Notes: generated by a model from the sequence alone, not told the origin. A stretch of DNA of 43,744 bases from Acidobacteriota bacterium (GCA_004356105.1 SMYC01000308.1:1-43744); one strand, 5' to 3'. Positions 32,026 through 40,745 are shown, counted from the first letter of the stretch. Translations and numbers: made by a program.

Positions 32026-32330
32026 CCGATTATTTGGCATGCGCTCTGCTCGGCTCAGGTTTTTTCTTCATTGTGACAGGCGCACTCGGTATCCTCCGAC
32101 TTCCAGACTTCTACACACGACTTCACGCCATGGGCAAGTCCGACACCCTCGGGGTGGCTCTCATGGTGCTAGGGACGGCGGTGCTCGAAGGCGCCACCCT
32201 CAACGGCTTGAAGATCGTGTTAATCATTTTCTTCGTCGGTCTCGCGAACCCCACCGCCACACACGCGCTCGGCCGAGCCGCCTATCGAAGCGGCCTCGTC
32301 CCTTGGGAATCCCCACGTGACACTAACTAA
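32022..32330 (+). CDS. mrpG: Mrp antiporter subunit G
   Basis: 102 residues from ATG 32022. MrpG features are LLGSGFFFIVTGALGILRLPDFYTRLHAMGKSDTLG and the closing IIFFVGLANPTATHALGRAAYRSG. Three membrane helices are expected. An earlier open frame (from 31842) runs through mrpF and is not used. Confidence 0.92.
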   Translation: MTDYLACALLGSGFFFIVTGALGILRLPDFYTRLHAMGKSDTLGVALMVLGTAVLEGATLNGLKIVLIIFFVGLANPTATHALGRAAYRSGLVPWESPRDTN

Positions 32331-32352
32331 TGACTAAAACATCCTGGCAGCT

Positions 32353-32595
32353 ATGATCGCACCTATCGTAACTTTGTTTCTCATGATGATGGTCTTGTGT
32401 GCCATTGCCGCGCTACAAGTGTCGGATCTCTTGGGCGCCGTGGTCATTTTTGGCGCTTTCAGTTTCTTCTCCGCTATTTTCTTCACGCTTCTTGGCGCAC
32501 TCGATGTGGCCTTCACGGAAGCGGCGATTGGCGCAGCCATTACAACCGTCTTCTTCGTCTCAGCTATTTATCGAACGCACCGAAAGGTGACCTAG
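32353..32595 (+). CDS. DUF4040/MbhD-like antiporter subunit
   Basis: 80 residues, three helices. The sequence (QVSDLLGAVVIFGAFSFFSAIFFTLLGALDVAFTEAAIGAA) is the MbhD/DUF4040 module. In ordinary seven-subunit Mrp systems this module is the C-terminal part of the large MrpA; here it is a separate gene, as in membrane-bound hydrogenases and related complexes. The LDVAFTEAAIGAA motif carries the conserved acidic residue. Confidence 0.85.
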   Translation: MIAPIVTLFLMMMVLCAIAALQVSDLLGAVVIFGAFSFFSAIFFTLLGALDVAFTEAAIGAAITTVFFVSAIYRTHRKVT

Positions 32596-32598
32596 ACC

Positions 32599-33342
32599 GT
32601 GCAGCAACTACTTCAACGAATCGCATGGCTACCCTTCGTCGCCGCCGCGGCCATCTTGTTCTATGCCGCGCGAGATCTGCCTACCATGGCGGATCCTAAC
32701 GCACCTGCCTCGACCCACGTTTCACCCCGTTATATCGAGAGCGCTTTAGAGGAGACCGGCGCCTCGAACATGGTCACCGCCGTCCTCGCGGATTATCGCG
32801 CCTACGACACGCTCGGCGAGACAGTGGTGATCCTCACCGCGGGGCTTGCCTGTCTCCTGGTGCTCGGCGCGTTTACCCCGGCTCGCTCGGGCCCTACTGA
32901 AAAAGAGGCGATGCCCTATGAGTTCGGAAGCGACATCGTTGACGCAACGAGTCGACTGCTCATCCCCTTCATCATCCTCTTCGCCCTCTACGTCGTCGTC
33001 CACGGACATACGAGCCCCGGAGGAGGCTTTCAGGGCGGCGCCATATGCGCCGCCGCCATCATTCTCGTACGTCTCGTGCGCGGGCGAGCGCCCGGCCTCA
33101 AGCTTCTCCCGACCTACACAGTGGCGATCGGCTCGATCGGAGTGCTCGTCTACACGGGCACGGGACTCGTCAGCTTGTTCTTCGAGAAAAACTTTCTCGA
33201 CTATTCCGGCCTCCCTCTTCCTTTCCATGGCGGACACTTGCGCGAGATGGGCTCCCTTTCGGTGGAGACGGGTGTCTTCATCACCGTCACCGCGGTGATG
33301 GTATTGATTTTCGACGTCCTGACGATGGGCTCGGAGGAATAA
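32599..33342 (+). CDS. mrpB: MbhE-MnhB fusion (antiporter subunit B)
   Basis: 247 residues from GTG 32599. The first about 100 residues are MbhE-like, with one helix, a periplasmic piece (SPRYIESALEETGASNMVTAVLADYRAYDTLGE) and a second helix. This corresponds to the extreme C-terminus of classical MrpA. From about residue 115 it is MnhB: FIILFALYVVVHGHTSPGGGFQGGAICAAAIILVRL, then PFHGGHLREMGSLSVETGVFITVTAVMVLIFD. The fusion order MbhE-MbhF is a useful marker that this operon has the split, Mbh-like arrangement rather than a large MrpA. Confidence 0.85.
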   Translation: MQQLLQRIAWLPFVAAAAILFYAARDLPTMADPNAPASTHVSPRYIESALEETGASNMVTAVLADYRAYDTLGETVVILTAGLACLLVLGAFTPARSGPTEKEAMPYEFGSDIVDATSRLLIPFIILFALYVVVHGHTSPGGGFQGGAICAAAIILVRLVRGRAPGLKLLPTYTVAIGSIGVLVYTGTGLVSLFFEKNFLDYSGLPLPFHGGHLREMGSLSVETGVFITVTAVMVLIFDVLTMGSEE

Positions 33343-33345
33343 CGC

Positions 33346-33714
33346 GTGGAAGCCGAAACGCTCAGCGTCGTGAATTACTGGCTCGCAGCTTCATTGTTCC
33401 TCATCGGCTTATACGGCATCCTTGCCCGACCGCATCTCGTTCGGAAGCTCATGGCGATGAACATCCTTCAGGTCGCCGTCATCGTTTTTTTCATCATCTT
33501 GGGATACAAGAGCGACGCGACGCCGCCGATCGTGCGCCAAGGAGACGAGACTCCTATCGCGCGCAACTACATCAACCCGCTGCCTCACACGCTGATGCTG
33601 ACCGCCATCGTCGTGAGCGTCAGCACAACGGGCGTGGCTCTTGCGCTCCTCATCCGAATTCACCGTCGTTTTGGAACGTTGGATGAGTCCGAGCTAATCG
33701 AGAAGCTGAAGTAG
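33346..33714 (+). CDS. mrpC: Mrp antiporter subunit C (NuoK-like)
   Basis: 122 residues from GTG 33346, with GGAGG shortly upstream. Three helices have the NuoK/MrpC pattern: ASLFLIGLYGILARPHLVRKLMAMNILQVAVIVFFI, then PHTLMLTAIVVSVSTTGVALALLIRIH. In Mrp and complex I, this subunit lies next to the large antiporter subunits and carries conserved charges in the proton path. Confidence 0.9.
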   Translation: MEAETLSVVNYWLAASLFLIGLYGILARPHLVRKLMAMNILQVAVIVFFIILGYKSDATPPIVRQGDETPIARNYINPLPHTLMLTAIVVSVSTTGVALALLIRIHRRFGTLDESELIEKLK

Positions 33715-33719
33715 TACTC

Positions 33720-35177
33720 ATGGAGCACACACCGATCCTGATCGTTCTCGTGCCTCTCACGAGCGCGCTTCTGATCCCCTTCCTTGCCATGGGTGGCGGG
33801 CGCTTTGCGCGCGCCGGATTGCTCTTCGCGACCGCGGGCTCTCTGCTTTCCTCGATCCTTGCGCTTCGCGCAAGCCTCGAGGGCGAGGTGTTGAGCTATC
33901 ACGTCGGCGGCTGGCCTCCGCCCTGGGGAATCGAGATCGTCATCGATCCTTTGAGTGGAGTCATGGCGACTCTCGTGAGCTTCCTAGCCGTGCTCGCCGC
34001 GTTTTACAGCGGACCTTATCTCAGCGGATGGACAGCGCGCCGCACGGGAACGTTTTGCAGTCTCTTTGCTCTTCTCGTCACGGGCCTTCAAGGGATCGTC
34101 GTGACCGGCGACTTGTTCAACCTCTACGTCTTTCTCGAGATCTCGTCCATCTCCGCCTATGCGCTTCTCTCATCGGGCGGCAGCAAATCGGTCGTCGCCG
34201 TCTTCCGCTATCTCTTGATTGGAACGGTGGCGGCGAGCTTCTACTTGATCGGAGTAGGCTACCTCTACGCCATGACGGGCACGCTGAACATGGCGGACAT
34301 GGCGGCCCGCTTACCCGAGACGTCAGACTCCCCCGTCATCGTCGTCGCCGTTTCCTTCATCGTGATAGGGCTCGCCATCAAAGCCGCTCTTTTCCCCCTT
34401 CACGGATGGCTTCCTGACACCTACACTTACGCTCCCGGCCCGGTGATTGGGTTCGTAGCCGCCGTCATGACAAAAGTGAGCGCTTACGCGCTCTACCGAA
34501 TTCTCTTTTATGTGTTCGTCGCGGGTACGGGGCCGCGAGAGCCGCTCCTTCTTCTTGGCTGGGCCTCTGTGATCGCTGTGGTCGCGGGCTCGTTGATGGC
34601 GCTCGCTCAGAAAGATGTTCAGCGGATGCTCGCCTATTCGAGCATCGGTCAGATGGGCTACATCATGCTCGGGATCGCGATCGGAACACCGCTCGCGCTG
34701 ACGGGAGCCCTTCTGCACGTCGTCAACCACGCCGTCATGAAGGGCTGTCTCTTCATGGTCGTGAACGGAGTCCAGTGGCGTCTCGGTGTCTTTCGCGTGC
34801 GCGATTTCGCGGGCATGGGTCGCAGGCTTCCATTGACGATGGCGGCCTTCACCGTCGCCGCACTCTCCATGATCGGGCTTCCTCCGACCGCCGGATTCTT
34901 CAGCAAGTACTACCTCGCGCTCGCCGCGCTCGAGTCGGGCTACATCCCGTTTCTCGCAGCGCTCATCCTTTCGAGCCTCCTGGGGGCCGTCTATTTTTTC
35001 CGCGTGCTCGAGAAAGTCTATCTCAGCCCAGAGAACGTTGAAAAAACGCGCGACACGAGTGAGCTTCCCTTGCCCATGCTCGCGCCGATCCTGACGCTGG
35101 CGGTGCTCGTGCTTCTCCTCGGTGTCTTCAACCAAACTGTCGTGACCGAGCTCATCCAACCAGGGCTTCCCTCGTGA
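33720..35177 (+). CDS. mrpD: MrpD/NuoM-like proton antiporter subunit
   Basis: 485 residues with about 14 helices. The proton-path residues of NuoL/M/N-type subunits are present. The TM5 glutamate is E140 in LYVFLEISSISAYAL, the TM7 lysine is K221 in GLAIKAALFPLHGWLPD and the TM8 lysine is K252 in VMTKVSAYAL. The broken-helix motif PLHGWLPDTYTYAPGP matches MrpD. Its stop overlaps the GTG start of the next subunit (GTGA). Confidence 0.9.
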   Translation: MEHTPILIVLVPLTSALLIPFLAMGGGRFARAGLLFATAGSLLSSILALRASLEGEVLSYHVGGWPPPWGIEIVIDPLSGVMATLVSFLAVLAAFYSGPYLSGWTARRTGTFCSLFALLVTGLQGIVVTGDLFNLYVFLEISSISAYALLSSGGSKSVVAVFRYLLIGTVAASFYLIGVGYLYAMTGTLNMADMAARLPETSDSPVIVVAVSFIVIGLAIKAALFPLHGWLPDTYTYAPGPVIGFVAAVMTKVSAYALYRILFYVFVAGTGPREPLLLLGWASVIAVVAGSLMALAQKDVQRMLAYSSIGQMGYIMLGIAIGTPLALTGALLHVVNHAVMKGCLFMVVNGVQWRLGVFRVRDFAGMGRRLPLTMAAFTVAALSMIGLPPTAGFFSKYYLALAALESGYIPFLAALILSSLLGAVYFFRVLEKVYLSPENVEKTRDTSELPLPMLAPILTLAVLVLLLGVFNQTVVTELIQPGLPS

Positions 35178-36688
35178 GCGAGCTATTGATGTCCGGCGGC
35201 CCCTTAGCAGCGGTCCTCGTATCTCTCGTCGCCGCGGTCGCGATCTTCGTGTTTCGCAACCATCCGAACCTCCGGGAAGCTGTAACACTCGCGGCAGCCG
35301 TCATCAAGTTCGCGATCGTCTTCTCGCTGCTCCCTACGGTGCTCGATGGCGGCGTGGTCGAGAGCCAGCCGCTCGAGCTCGTGCCCGGCTGGGCGCTCCA
35401 TCTCCGTGCCGACGCGTTCGGAATGGTTTTCGCGCTGTTGGCATCGTCATTGTGGATTCTCACCTCCGTCTACTCGATCGGCTATATGCGGAGCGGAGGC
35501 TATACCCACCAGACAGGCTATTACGCGAGCTTTGCGATCTGCGTTTCGAGCGCTATTGGGATCGCGTTCGCGGCCAACCTGGCGACATTCTTCATTTTCT
35601 ACGAAATCCTGACCATAGCGACCTACCCGCTCGTGATTCATCGCCGCAACGAGGAAGCCATTGCCGGCGGTCGCAAATATCTCGCCTATACACTCATCGC
35701 GGGACAGGCGCTGCTCGTCGCGGTCGTTTGGAGCGCGAGCCTAGCGCCCGGGGCAACGTTCCAGCCGGGAGGCTTTCTCTCGGGAAGTGCGTCGTCCGGA
35801 ACACTTCAGGCGCTCTTCGTGCTCTTCATCATCGGAATTGGCGCCAAAGCCGCCATCATGCCGCTACATGGATGGCTCCCCGCCGCGATGGTAGCGCCGA
35901 CGCCAGTGAGCGCGCTTCTACATGCCGTCGCTGTCGTGAAAGCAGGCGTCTTCGGATGTGTACGGATCGTGGGCTTCGTGTTCGGGGTCGACCTCATCAG
36001 AGAGCTCGGGCTCGCGAACATCCTGGCCTTCGCCGCGGGGACAACGATTCTCATCGCTTCGATACGCGCGCTCGGAGAGGATCATTTAAAGAGGCGGCTT
36101 GCCTATTCGACCGTGAGCCAACTTTCTTACATCGTTTTGGGCGCGGCGCTGGGCTCGCTGCACGCGCTCGTCGGCGCAATATTCCACATCGCAGCGCATG
36201 GATTCATGAAGATCACGTTATTTTTCTGCGCCGGCTCGATCTACACGAAAACCCACAAAGAGTACATCGCTGATCTCCGCGGGCTCGGGCGTGAGATGCC
36301 AGTGACCTTCGGCGCGTTCACACTCGGCGCCCTCGGCCTCGCGGGGATGCCGTTATTTGCCGGCTTTATCAGCAAATGGAACCTCGGGCTGGGAGCGCTC
36401 GAGGCCGATCACACCATTTATGTCGGTGTTCTCGTCTTGAGCGGTCTCTTGAACTTCGCCTATTTCTTTCCGATCGTCTATACGGGTTTCTTCGGAAAGA
36501 GCGACGCACCCTTTCGCTTCAAGGAAGCGTCTGTTCTTCTTTGGCTTCCTTTGGCCGTGACGGCGGTGATCTCAATCTTGCTCGGCATCTTTCCCGATAT
36601 CGGGCTTCACTTCTACGAGCTCGCCTGGCAGGCGGCCGAGAGCCTCGTGGCACCCGCTCCGCTCATGCTGGCGGGGGGCGGCGAATGA
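35174..36688 (+). CDS. Second NuoL/M/N-like proton antiporter subunit
   Basis: 504 residues from GTG 35174, overlapping the previous stop. About 14 helices. The key residues are E144 in FFIFYEILTIATYPLV, K225 in GIGAKAAIMPLHGWLP and K256 in AVAVVKAGVF. The motif PLHGWLPAAMVAPTPVSALLHAVAVVKAGVF (read as successive shorter motifs) is nearest to Mbh/NuoL-like subunits, whereas the preceding gene is MrpD-like. All charges needed for proton translocation are retained. Confidence 0.88.
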   Translation: MSELLMSGGPLAAVLVSLVAAVAIFVFRNHPNLREAVTLAAAVIKFAIVFSLLPTVLDGGVVESQPLELVPGWALHLRADAFGMVFALLASSLWILTSVYSIGYMRSGGYTHQTGYYASFAICVSSAIGIAFAANLATFFIFYEILTIATYPLVIHRRNEEAIAGGRKYLAYTLIAGQALLVAVVWSASLAPGATFQPGGFLSGSASSGTLQALFVLFIIGIGAKAAIMPLHGWLPAAMVAPTPVSALLHAVAVVKAGVFGCVRIVGFVFGVDLIRELGLANILAFAAGTTILIASIRALGEDHLKRRLAYSTVSQLSYIVLGAALGSLHALVGAIFHIAAHGFMKITLFFCAGSIYTKTHKEYIADLRGLGREMPVTFGAFTLGALGLAGMPLFAGFISKWNLGLGALEADHTIYVGVLVLSGLLNFAYFFPIVYTGFFGKSDAPFRFKEASVLLWLPLAVTAVISILLGIFPDIGLHFYELAWQAAESLVAPAPLMLAGGGE

Positions 36689-36930
36689 AACGCATCACTA
36701 TCGCTACTGCGATTTTCGTCCTGTCGACAGCGGCTCTCGAGCTTGCTTTTCGCCACCTCGCCCATGCCACATTTTTCTGGCACAAGCTTCCCGCTTTCGA
36801 TTTCGTGTACGGGGTTCTTGGCTGCGGCCTCATCGTCTTTGGATCGAAATGGGTCGGACATAAGTTCGTGCAGCGCGACGTGAACTATTACGACGACCGA
36901 CCAGACCAACGAGACCAACTAGACCACTAG
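36685..36930 (+). CDS. Small two-helix membrane protein of the antiporter operon
   Basis: 81 residues; ATG 36685 overlaps the preceding stop (ATGA). There are two hydrophobic segments: ITIATAIFVLSTAALELAF (about 4-22) and FDFVYGVLGCGLIVFGSKWVG (about 38-58). The hydrophilic tail is rich in Asp, Arg and Gln (YYDDRPDQRDQLDH). The tail and stop codon are encoded by a 9-base tandem repeat (36903-36929). I do not recognise the family. Position and translational overlap suggest a structural subunit or assembly factor of the antiporter. Confidence 0.7.
   Translation: MKRITIATAIFVLSTAALELAFRHLAHATFFWHKLPAFDFVYGVLGCGLIVFGSKWVGHKFVQRDVNYYDDRPDQRDQLDH
36903..36929. repeat. Three imperfect 9-bp tandem repeats across a stop codon
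   Basis: AGACCAACG, AGACCAACT and AGACCACTA follow one another. They end the small membrane protein gene and sit just before the ATG (36934) of the next subunit. Slippage by one unit would change only the tail length, as 9 is a multiple of 3. Confidence 0.6.
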
Positions 36931-36933
36931 ACA

Positions 36934-38649
36934 ATGATACATCCCGGTCTCGTCCTCTTTCTGACCGCGGTAATCGTGCCGTTCGTTCGCGGAACCGCGC
37001 GGCGAGTCGTGCTCGCGGGCGGCACCGTGGCCGCGCTCATCAGTTGGGGATCGCTGGACTTTGCATCCGGCTGGCAACTCACCGTCGGCGAATATTCGCT
37101 CACGCTCCTCCATGTCGATCCGCTGAGCCTCATCTTCTCGCTGATATTCGCGATCGTGACCTTCGTGGGCATCTTGTATGCGCTCCACAACGACAGCGCC
37201 GGAGAGCAGGTTTCCACTCTCATCTACGCGGGCTCCTCGCTCGGCGTGGTCCTCGCGGGAGACTGGGCGACCCTGTTCGTGTTCTGGGAGCTCATGGCCG
37301 TCTCGTCTCTATTTTTGATTTGGCAGAGCGGGACGGAGCGCTCGGGCCGCGCGGGCTATCGTTACTTGCTCGTTCATATCTTCGGCGGCTCGCTCTTGTT
37401 CGCGGGTATCCTCATCCATCTAGATCGGGGCGGAGAGTTCGGCGTCTCTGCCTTGACAACATCTGAAACTGACCCCCTCGCCTTCTGGTTGATCCTTCTC
37501 GGAGTCGCCATCAACGCCGCCATCCCGCCGCTTCATGCGTGGTTGACGGATGCTTACCCTGAAGCCTCCGTGACCGGCAGCGTCTTTCTGAGCGCGTTCA
37601 CGACCAAAACCGCGGTCTACGTGCTATTGAGGCTCTTTCCAGGCGCGGACGTTCTCGTTTGGGCAGGCGTCGCGATGGCACTCTACGGCGTCGTCTACGC
37701 GGTTCTCGAGAACGACATTCGCCGCCTTCTCGCCTATCACATCATCAGTCAGGTCGGATATATGGTGGCCGGCGTCGGGATGGGCACGGATCTCGCGCTC
37801 AATGGGGCGACGGCGCATGCATTCAGCCACATCCTCTATAAATCGCTCTTGTTCATGGGAATGGGGGCCGTTATCTATGCGACCGGGCTTCGCAAGCTGA
37901 CGGAGCTCGGCGGCATCGCCGACCGAATGAAGCTCGTCGTCATACTCTACGCTGTCGGAGCGTGCTCGATCTCCGGTTTCCCGCTATTCAACGGATTCAT
38001 CAGCAAGTCCATGATCATCTCGGCCGCGGCGGAACAGCACTTGCCCATCGTCGAGCTGTTATTGACTTTGGCGAGCATCGGAACGTTCTTGCACACCGGA
38101 CTCAAACTTCCCTACTTCACGTTTTTCGGACCTAAGAAAGATCTCGAGCTGCGACCAATCCCGCTGAACATGCTCGTCGCGATGGGCGTCGGAGCCGTTC
38201 TCTGCACACTCTACGGCGTCGTGCCCGGCCTGCTCTACGGGCTTCTTCCATACGCTACAGAATACCATCCATATACGCTGGACCACGTTGTGTCGGCGTA
38301 TCAGCTTCTAGCCGGAACCGCCATCGCGTTCTGGCTCCTGCTCGGAAAACTCGGCGGCGAAGCGACTGTCAGCGTCGACACGGACTGGTTCTATCGAAAA
38401 CCGTTCAAAGCGCTCATCGAACAGCTCGTCGCCACGATCCGTTCCGCGGGGCAATCGGCTTCCGCGGCCGGCCGCGCCTTGATCGCCCACGCCTGGGCAT
38501 TCAGTCAGGCCCCGACCGGAGCACGCACCCGTCCTGAAAACCTGCGAGTGGAAGATTACGACCCGTACCGTTTTCGCTTCCCGATCGGCATGACCGTCTT
38601 CTGGGTCGTCGTCTATTTCGCGCTCGTCGCCATCACCGCCTTGTTGTAG
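36934..38649 (+). CDS. Third NuoL/M/N-like antiporter subunit, TM7 Lys replaced by Asn
   Basis: 571 residues with about 14 helices and a longer C-terminal part. The TM5 glutamate E119 (FVFWELMAVSSLFL) and TM8 lysine K225 (AFTTKTAVYVL) are present. The TM7 position reads LLGVAINAAIPPLHAWLTDAY, that is Asn194 where the lysine normally sits. A hydrophilic region near the end (about 510-545; APTGARTRPENLRVEDYDP) precedes a final helix. This type of subunit is known from other split Mrp-like operons, where the same NAAIPPLHAW form occurs from memory. It ends seven bases from the convergent amidohydrolase gene, with no terminator. Confidence 0.88.
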   Translation: MIHPGLVLFLTAVIVPFVRGTARRVVLAGGTVAALISWGSLDFASGWQLTVGEYSLTLLHVDPLSLIFSLIFAIVTFVGILYALHNDSAGEQVSTLIYAGSSLGVVLAGDWATLFVFWELMAVSSLFLIWQSGTERSGRAGYRYLLVHIFGGSLLFAGILIHLDRGGEFGVSALTTSETDPLAFWLILLGVAINAAIPPLHAWLTDAYPEASVTGSVFLSAFTTKTAVYVLLRLFPGADVLVWAGVAMALYGVVYAVLENDIRRLLAYHIISQVGYMVAGVGMGTDLALNGATAHAFSHILYKSLLFMGMGAVIYATGLRKLTELGGIADRMKLVVILYAVGACSISGFPLFNGFISKSMIISAAAEQHLPIVELLLTLASIGTFLHTGLKLPYFTFFGPKKDLELRPIPLNMLVAMGVGAVLCTLYGVVPGLLYGLLPYATEYHPYTLDHVVSAYQLLAGTAIAFWLLLGKLGGEATVSVDTDWFYRKPFKALIEQLVATIRSAGQSASAAGRALIAHAWAFSQAPTGARTRPENLRVEDYDPYRFRFPIGMTVFWVVVYFALVAITALL

Positions 38650-38656
38650 GGCGTAA

Positions 38657-40093
38657 CTACGGTCGAGCCAGCTCCTCGATACGATGAAGCTTTCCCGCCC
38701 GCATGACATGGCTGATGTGGCGCAGGTGCTTCACGTCCTCGAGCGGGTTCTTGGAAACGATAATGATATCGGCGACGTTCCCTGCCGCGATCGTGCCAAT
38801 ATCTTCGCGGCCCATGGCACGAGCGCCATTTCGCGTCGCCATCACGAGAAGCTCCGCCGGCTCGATGCCGGCCGCCTGCATCGCCTCCAGCTCGGCATAG
38901 ATAGAGGGCCCGTGAAGGGTGCCTGGATTTCCGGCGTCGGTTCCCAAGGCAATCGGGATACCTGCTTCGTGGACACGGCGCAGGTTTTCTACTTTTCGCA
39001 CATAGACTGCGTCCAGCCGCTCCCGATAGGCTTTCAGGTCCTGATCGAAGGCGCGAACGCTCGGATGATTGTAGAGCTCGGGGCTACTCAGGATCATTTG
39101 TCGTGTTCCCTCGTCCACACAGCGATTGGGATCATCGAGCTCCGGTTTCGAGACGCGCTTCACCGCTTCGAACATGCGCCGGTAGCCGTCACTCACGAGA
39201 AGCGTCGGCGTGTAGATCGTCCCCTTCTCTCTGGCCAAAGAGAGGAACTCCTCGTCCACGAGCTGGTCGTCCACGCCGTGGACGAGTAGATGGGCTCCCG
39301 CATGGAGCGCGACCTTGGCTTCACGCAAGCTCGTGGCGTGAACGATGAGTGGGAGGCCTCGCGCGGCAGCCTCGTCTGCCACTGCGGCCACCCGTGAATC
39401 AATAGCTTCCCGCTCTTGCTCACGAACACGCAAAAACCAGACCTTGATAGCGTCGGCGCCAAACGCCGCCATGAAACGCACCGCGGCTCGCCCCGCTTCC
39501 TCGTCGGAAAGCAGAAGGTATTGTTGCTCGGCAGACAGATTCAGCGCCGCGGGCGGTGCGTGGGTGATGCGAGGTCCAGCAGCGGCGACGTGGGGTGCTC
39601 TCGGATTGTGCTCTGCCGCCGCCTTGAAATCCAACGACCAAGGATATCCACCCGTATCGAATACCGCGGTCACGCCCGAGCACAAGTAAGCTCGGAAGTA
39701 ACGCTCGGGCTGTGACTTCTGGCGCGCCATGGTCTGCTCATAAGGGAATAGCTCGGGAAAATCCAACGAGCTCGGTCTCCCGTCGAACCAGCCGGTCTGC
39801 CCAAAATGAACGTGAGCATCCACGAGCCCGGGCAGTATCCAAGAGCCGTTATCGAGCTCGATTCTCCGAGCGCCGTCGGGAGCGGGACAGCTTTCGGCGT
39901 TTCCTACGCAGACAATCGCCTCTCCGGTCACGACGATACGAGGGTCGGTTTGCACCGGACCACCGCGGCCGTCGAACAAGTTGCCTCCATCCAGGACTAG
40001 CGTGCGCTCGGTCTCACTCTCTTGGGACCCTTTAGTTGAAAACGCCGAAAAAGAAAACACGAGAAGCAGGAAAACGGTCGAGCGAGATGGCAT
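38657..40093 (-). CDS. Exported amidohydrolase family protein
   Basis: 478 residues from ATG 40093, chosen because GGAGAAATT lies just upstream and the first 21 residues form a signal peptide (MPSRSTVFLLLVFSFSAFST). The open frame continues to 40450 only as the antisense of the DinB-like gene. The metal-dependent hydrolase fold has H94 and H96 in GLVDAHVHFG, a lysine region DAIKVWFLRV, histidines in LIVHATSL and HLLVHGVDD, and the late aspartate in ALGTDAGNPGT. The closing DIGTIAAGNVADIIIVSKNPLED is typical of the imidazolonepropionase/prolidase-like amidohydrolases. Periplasmic location suggests a dipeptide or cyclic-amide substrate, which is not determined. Confidence 0.87.
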   Translation of the reverse strand: MPSRSTVFLLLVFSFSAFSTKGSQESETERTLVLDGGNLFDGRGGPVQTDPRIVVTGEAIVCVGNAESCPAPDGARRIELDNGSWILPGLVDAHVHFGQTGWFDGRPSSLDFPELFPYEQTMARQKSQPERYFRAYLCSGVTAVFDTGGYPWSLDFKAAAEHNPRAPHVAAAGPRITHAPPAALNLSAEQQYLLLSDEEAGRAAVRFMAAFGADAIKVWFLRVREQEREAIDSRVAAVADEAAARGLPLIVHATSLREAKVALHAGAHLLVHGVDDQLVDEEFLSLAREKGTIYTPTLLVSDGYRRMFEAVKRVSKPELDDPNRCVDEGTRQMILSSPELYNHPSVRAFDQDLKAYRERLDAVYVRKVENLRRVHEAGIPIALGTDAGNPGTLHGPSIYAELEAMQAAGIEPAELLVMATRNGARAMGREDIGTIAAGNVADIIIVSKNPLEDVKHLRHISHVMRAGKLHRIEELARP

Positions 40094-40196
40094 CAATTTC
40101 TCCAATTGGTACGCCGCAGGGCTCACATTAGAGGCCGCGCTCGCGTATCGGTTTCGAGTTGGACCGGTTACGCGCGCATTCGCCGAGAAGCCGCCG

Positions 40197-40724
40197 CTAC
40201 CATCCTTGTCTCTCCCGGAGGGACGTGATGTGGGCGACGTGATGTCGGCCATGCCATGCATAGAGCGCGATGTTCTGACGTACAGTGACCGAGCCGAGCT
40301 CGGAGTGCTTGAACGAGCGATCGAGCTCGTCCGGGCCGAGCGAGCGCAGAAATTGCAGCCACCGTTCGTGTAGCGATTCGAGAAGCTGCAGCGAAGTCTC
40401 AACCGATGCGGTTTGCGCATCCGCGAGCCGAGCCCAGGCGGCTTCGTCATAGGCCTTGATCGTGGGAGAGTCCTCCGTCACCGCAAGCTTGAACCGCACA
40501 TAGCTGTTCAGATGGCTATCGGGAATATGGTGCACGACTTGGCGGACGGTCCAGCCGTCGGGACGGTAGGGTGTTCCGAGCTGCTCGTCATCGAGCCCCT
40601 TCACCGCCTCACGCAGCTTGGCAGGCGTATCCTCAATCTGTTGCAAGAGCGCCTCCCGCTCTTGGTCGCTGCTGTTTTCGGGAAACTGGAACTTGCCAAT
40701 CGGATAGCGGAGATCGTCGCTCAT
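40197..40724 (-). CDS. DinB/YfiT-like metal-dependent protein
   Basis: 175 residues. ATG 40724 is preceded by AAGGAGGA, and the upstream promoter is strong. It is a four-helix DinB-fold protein of the YfiT group (YPIGKFQFPE at the start; RPDGWTVRQVVHHIPDSHLNSYVR; LYAWHGRHHVAHI at the end). Likely metal ligands are H66, H158 and H162, matching the YfiT three-histidine site. The group includes bacillithiol or related thiol S-transferases and hydrolases. Its thiol substrate here is unknown. It lies 103 bases upstream of the amidohydrolase on the same strand. Confidence 0.85.
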   Translation of the reverse strand: MSDDLRYPIGKFQFPENSSDQEREALLQQIEDTPAKLREAVKGLDDEQLGTPYRPDGWTVRQVVHHIPDSHLNSYVRFKLAVTEDSPTIKAYDEAAWARLADAQTASVETSLQLLESLHERWLQFLRSLGPDELDRSFKHSELGSVTVRQNIALYAWHGRHHVAHITSLRERQGW

Positions 40725-40745
40725 GTCCTATCCTCCTTGGCTGGG

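Noticed and set aside
34323..35288. 321-codon minus-strand open frame over the MrpD region
   Set aside because: Its composition (many E, R, H) is that of an antisense frame of GC-rich membrane genes; there is no start signal or recognisable domain.
40094..40450. 119-codon N-terminal extension of the amidohydrolase
   Set aside because: It is antisense or alternate-frame sequence of the DinB-like gene. The signal peptide and ribosome binding site mark ATG 40093.
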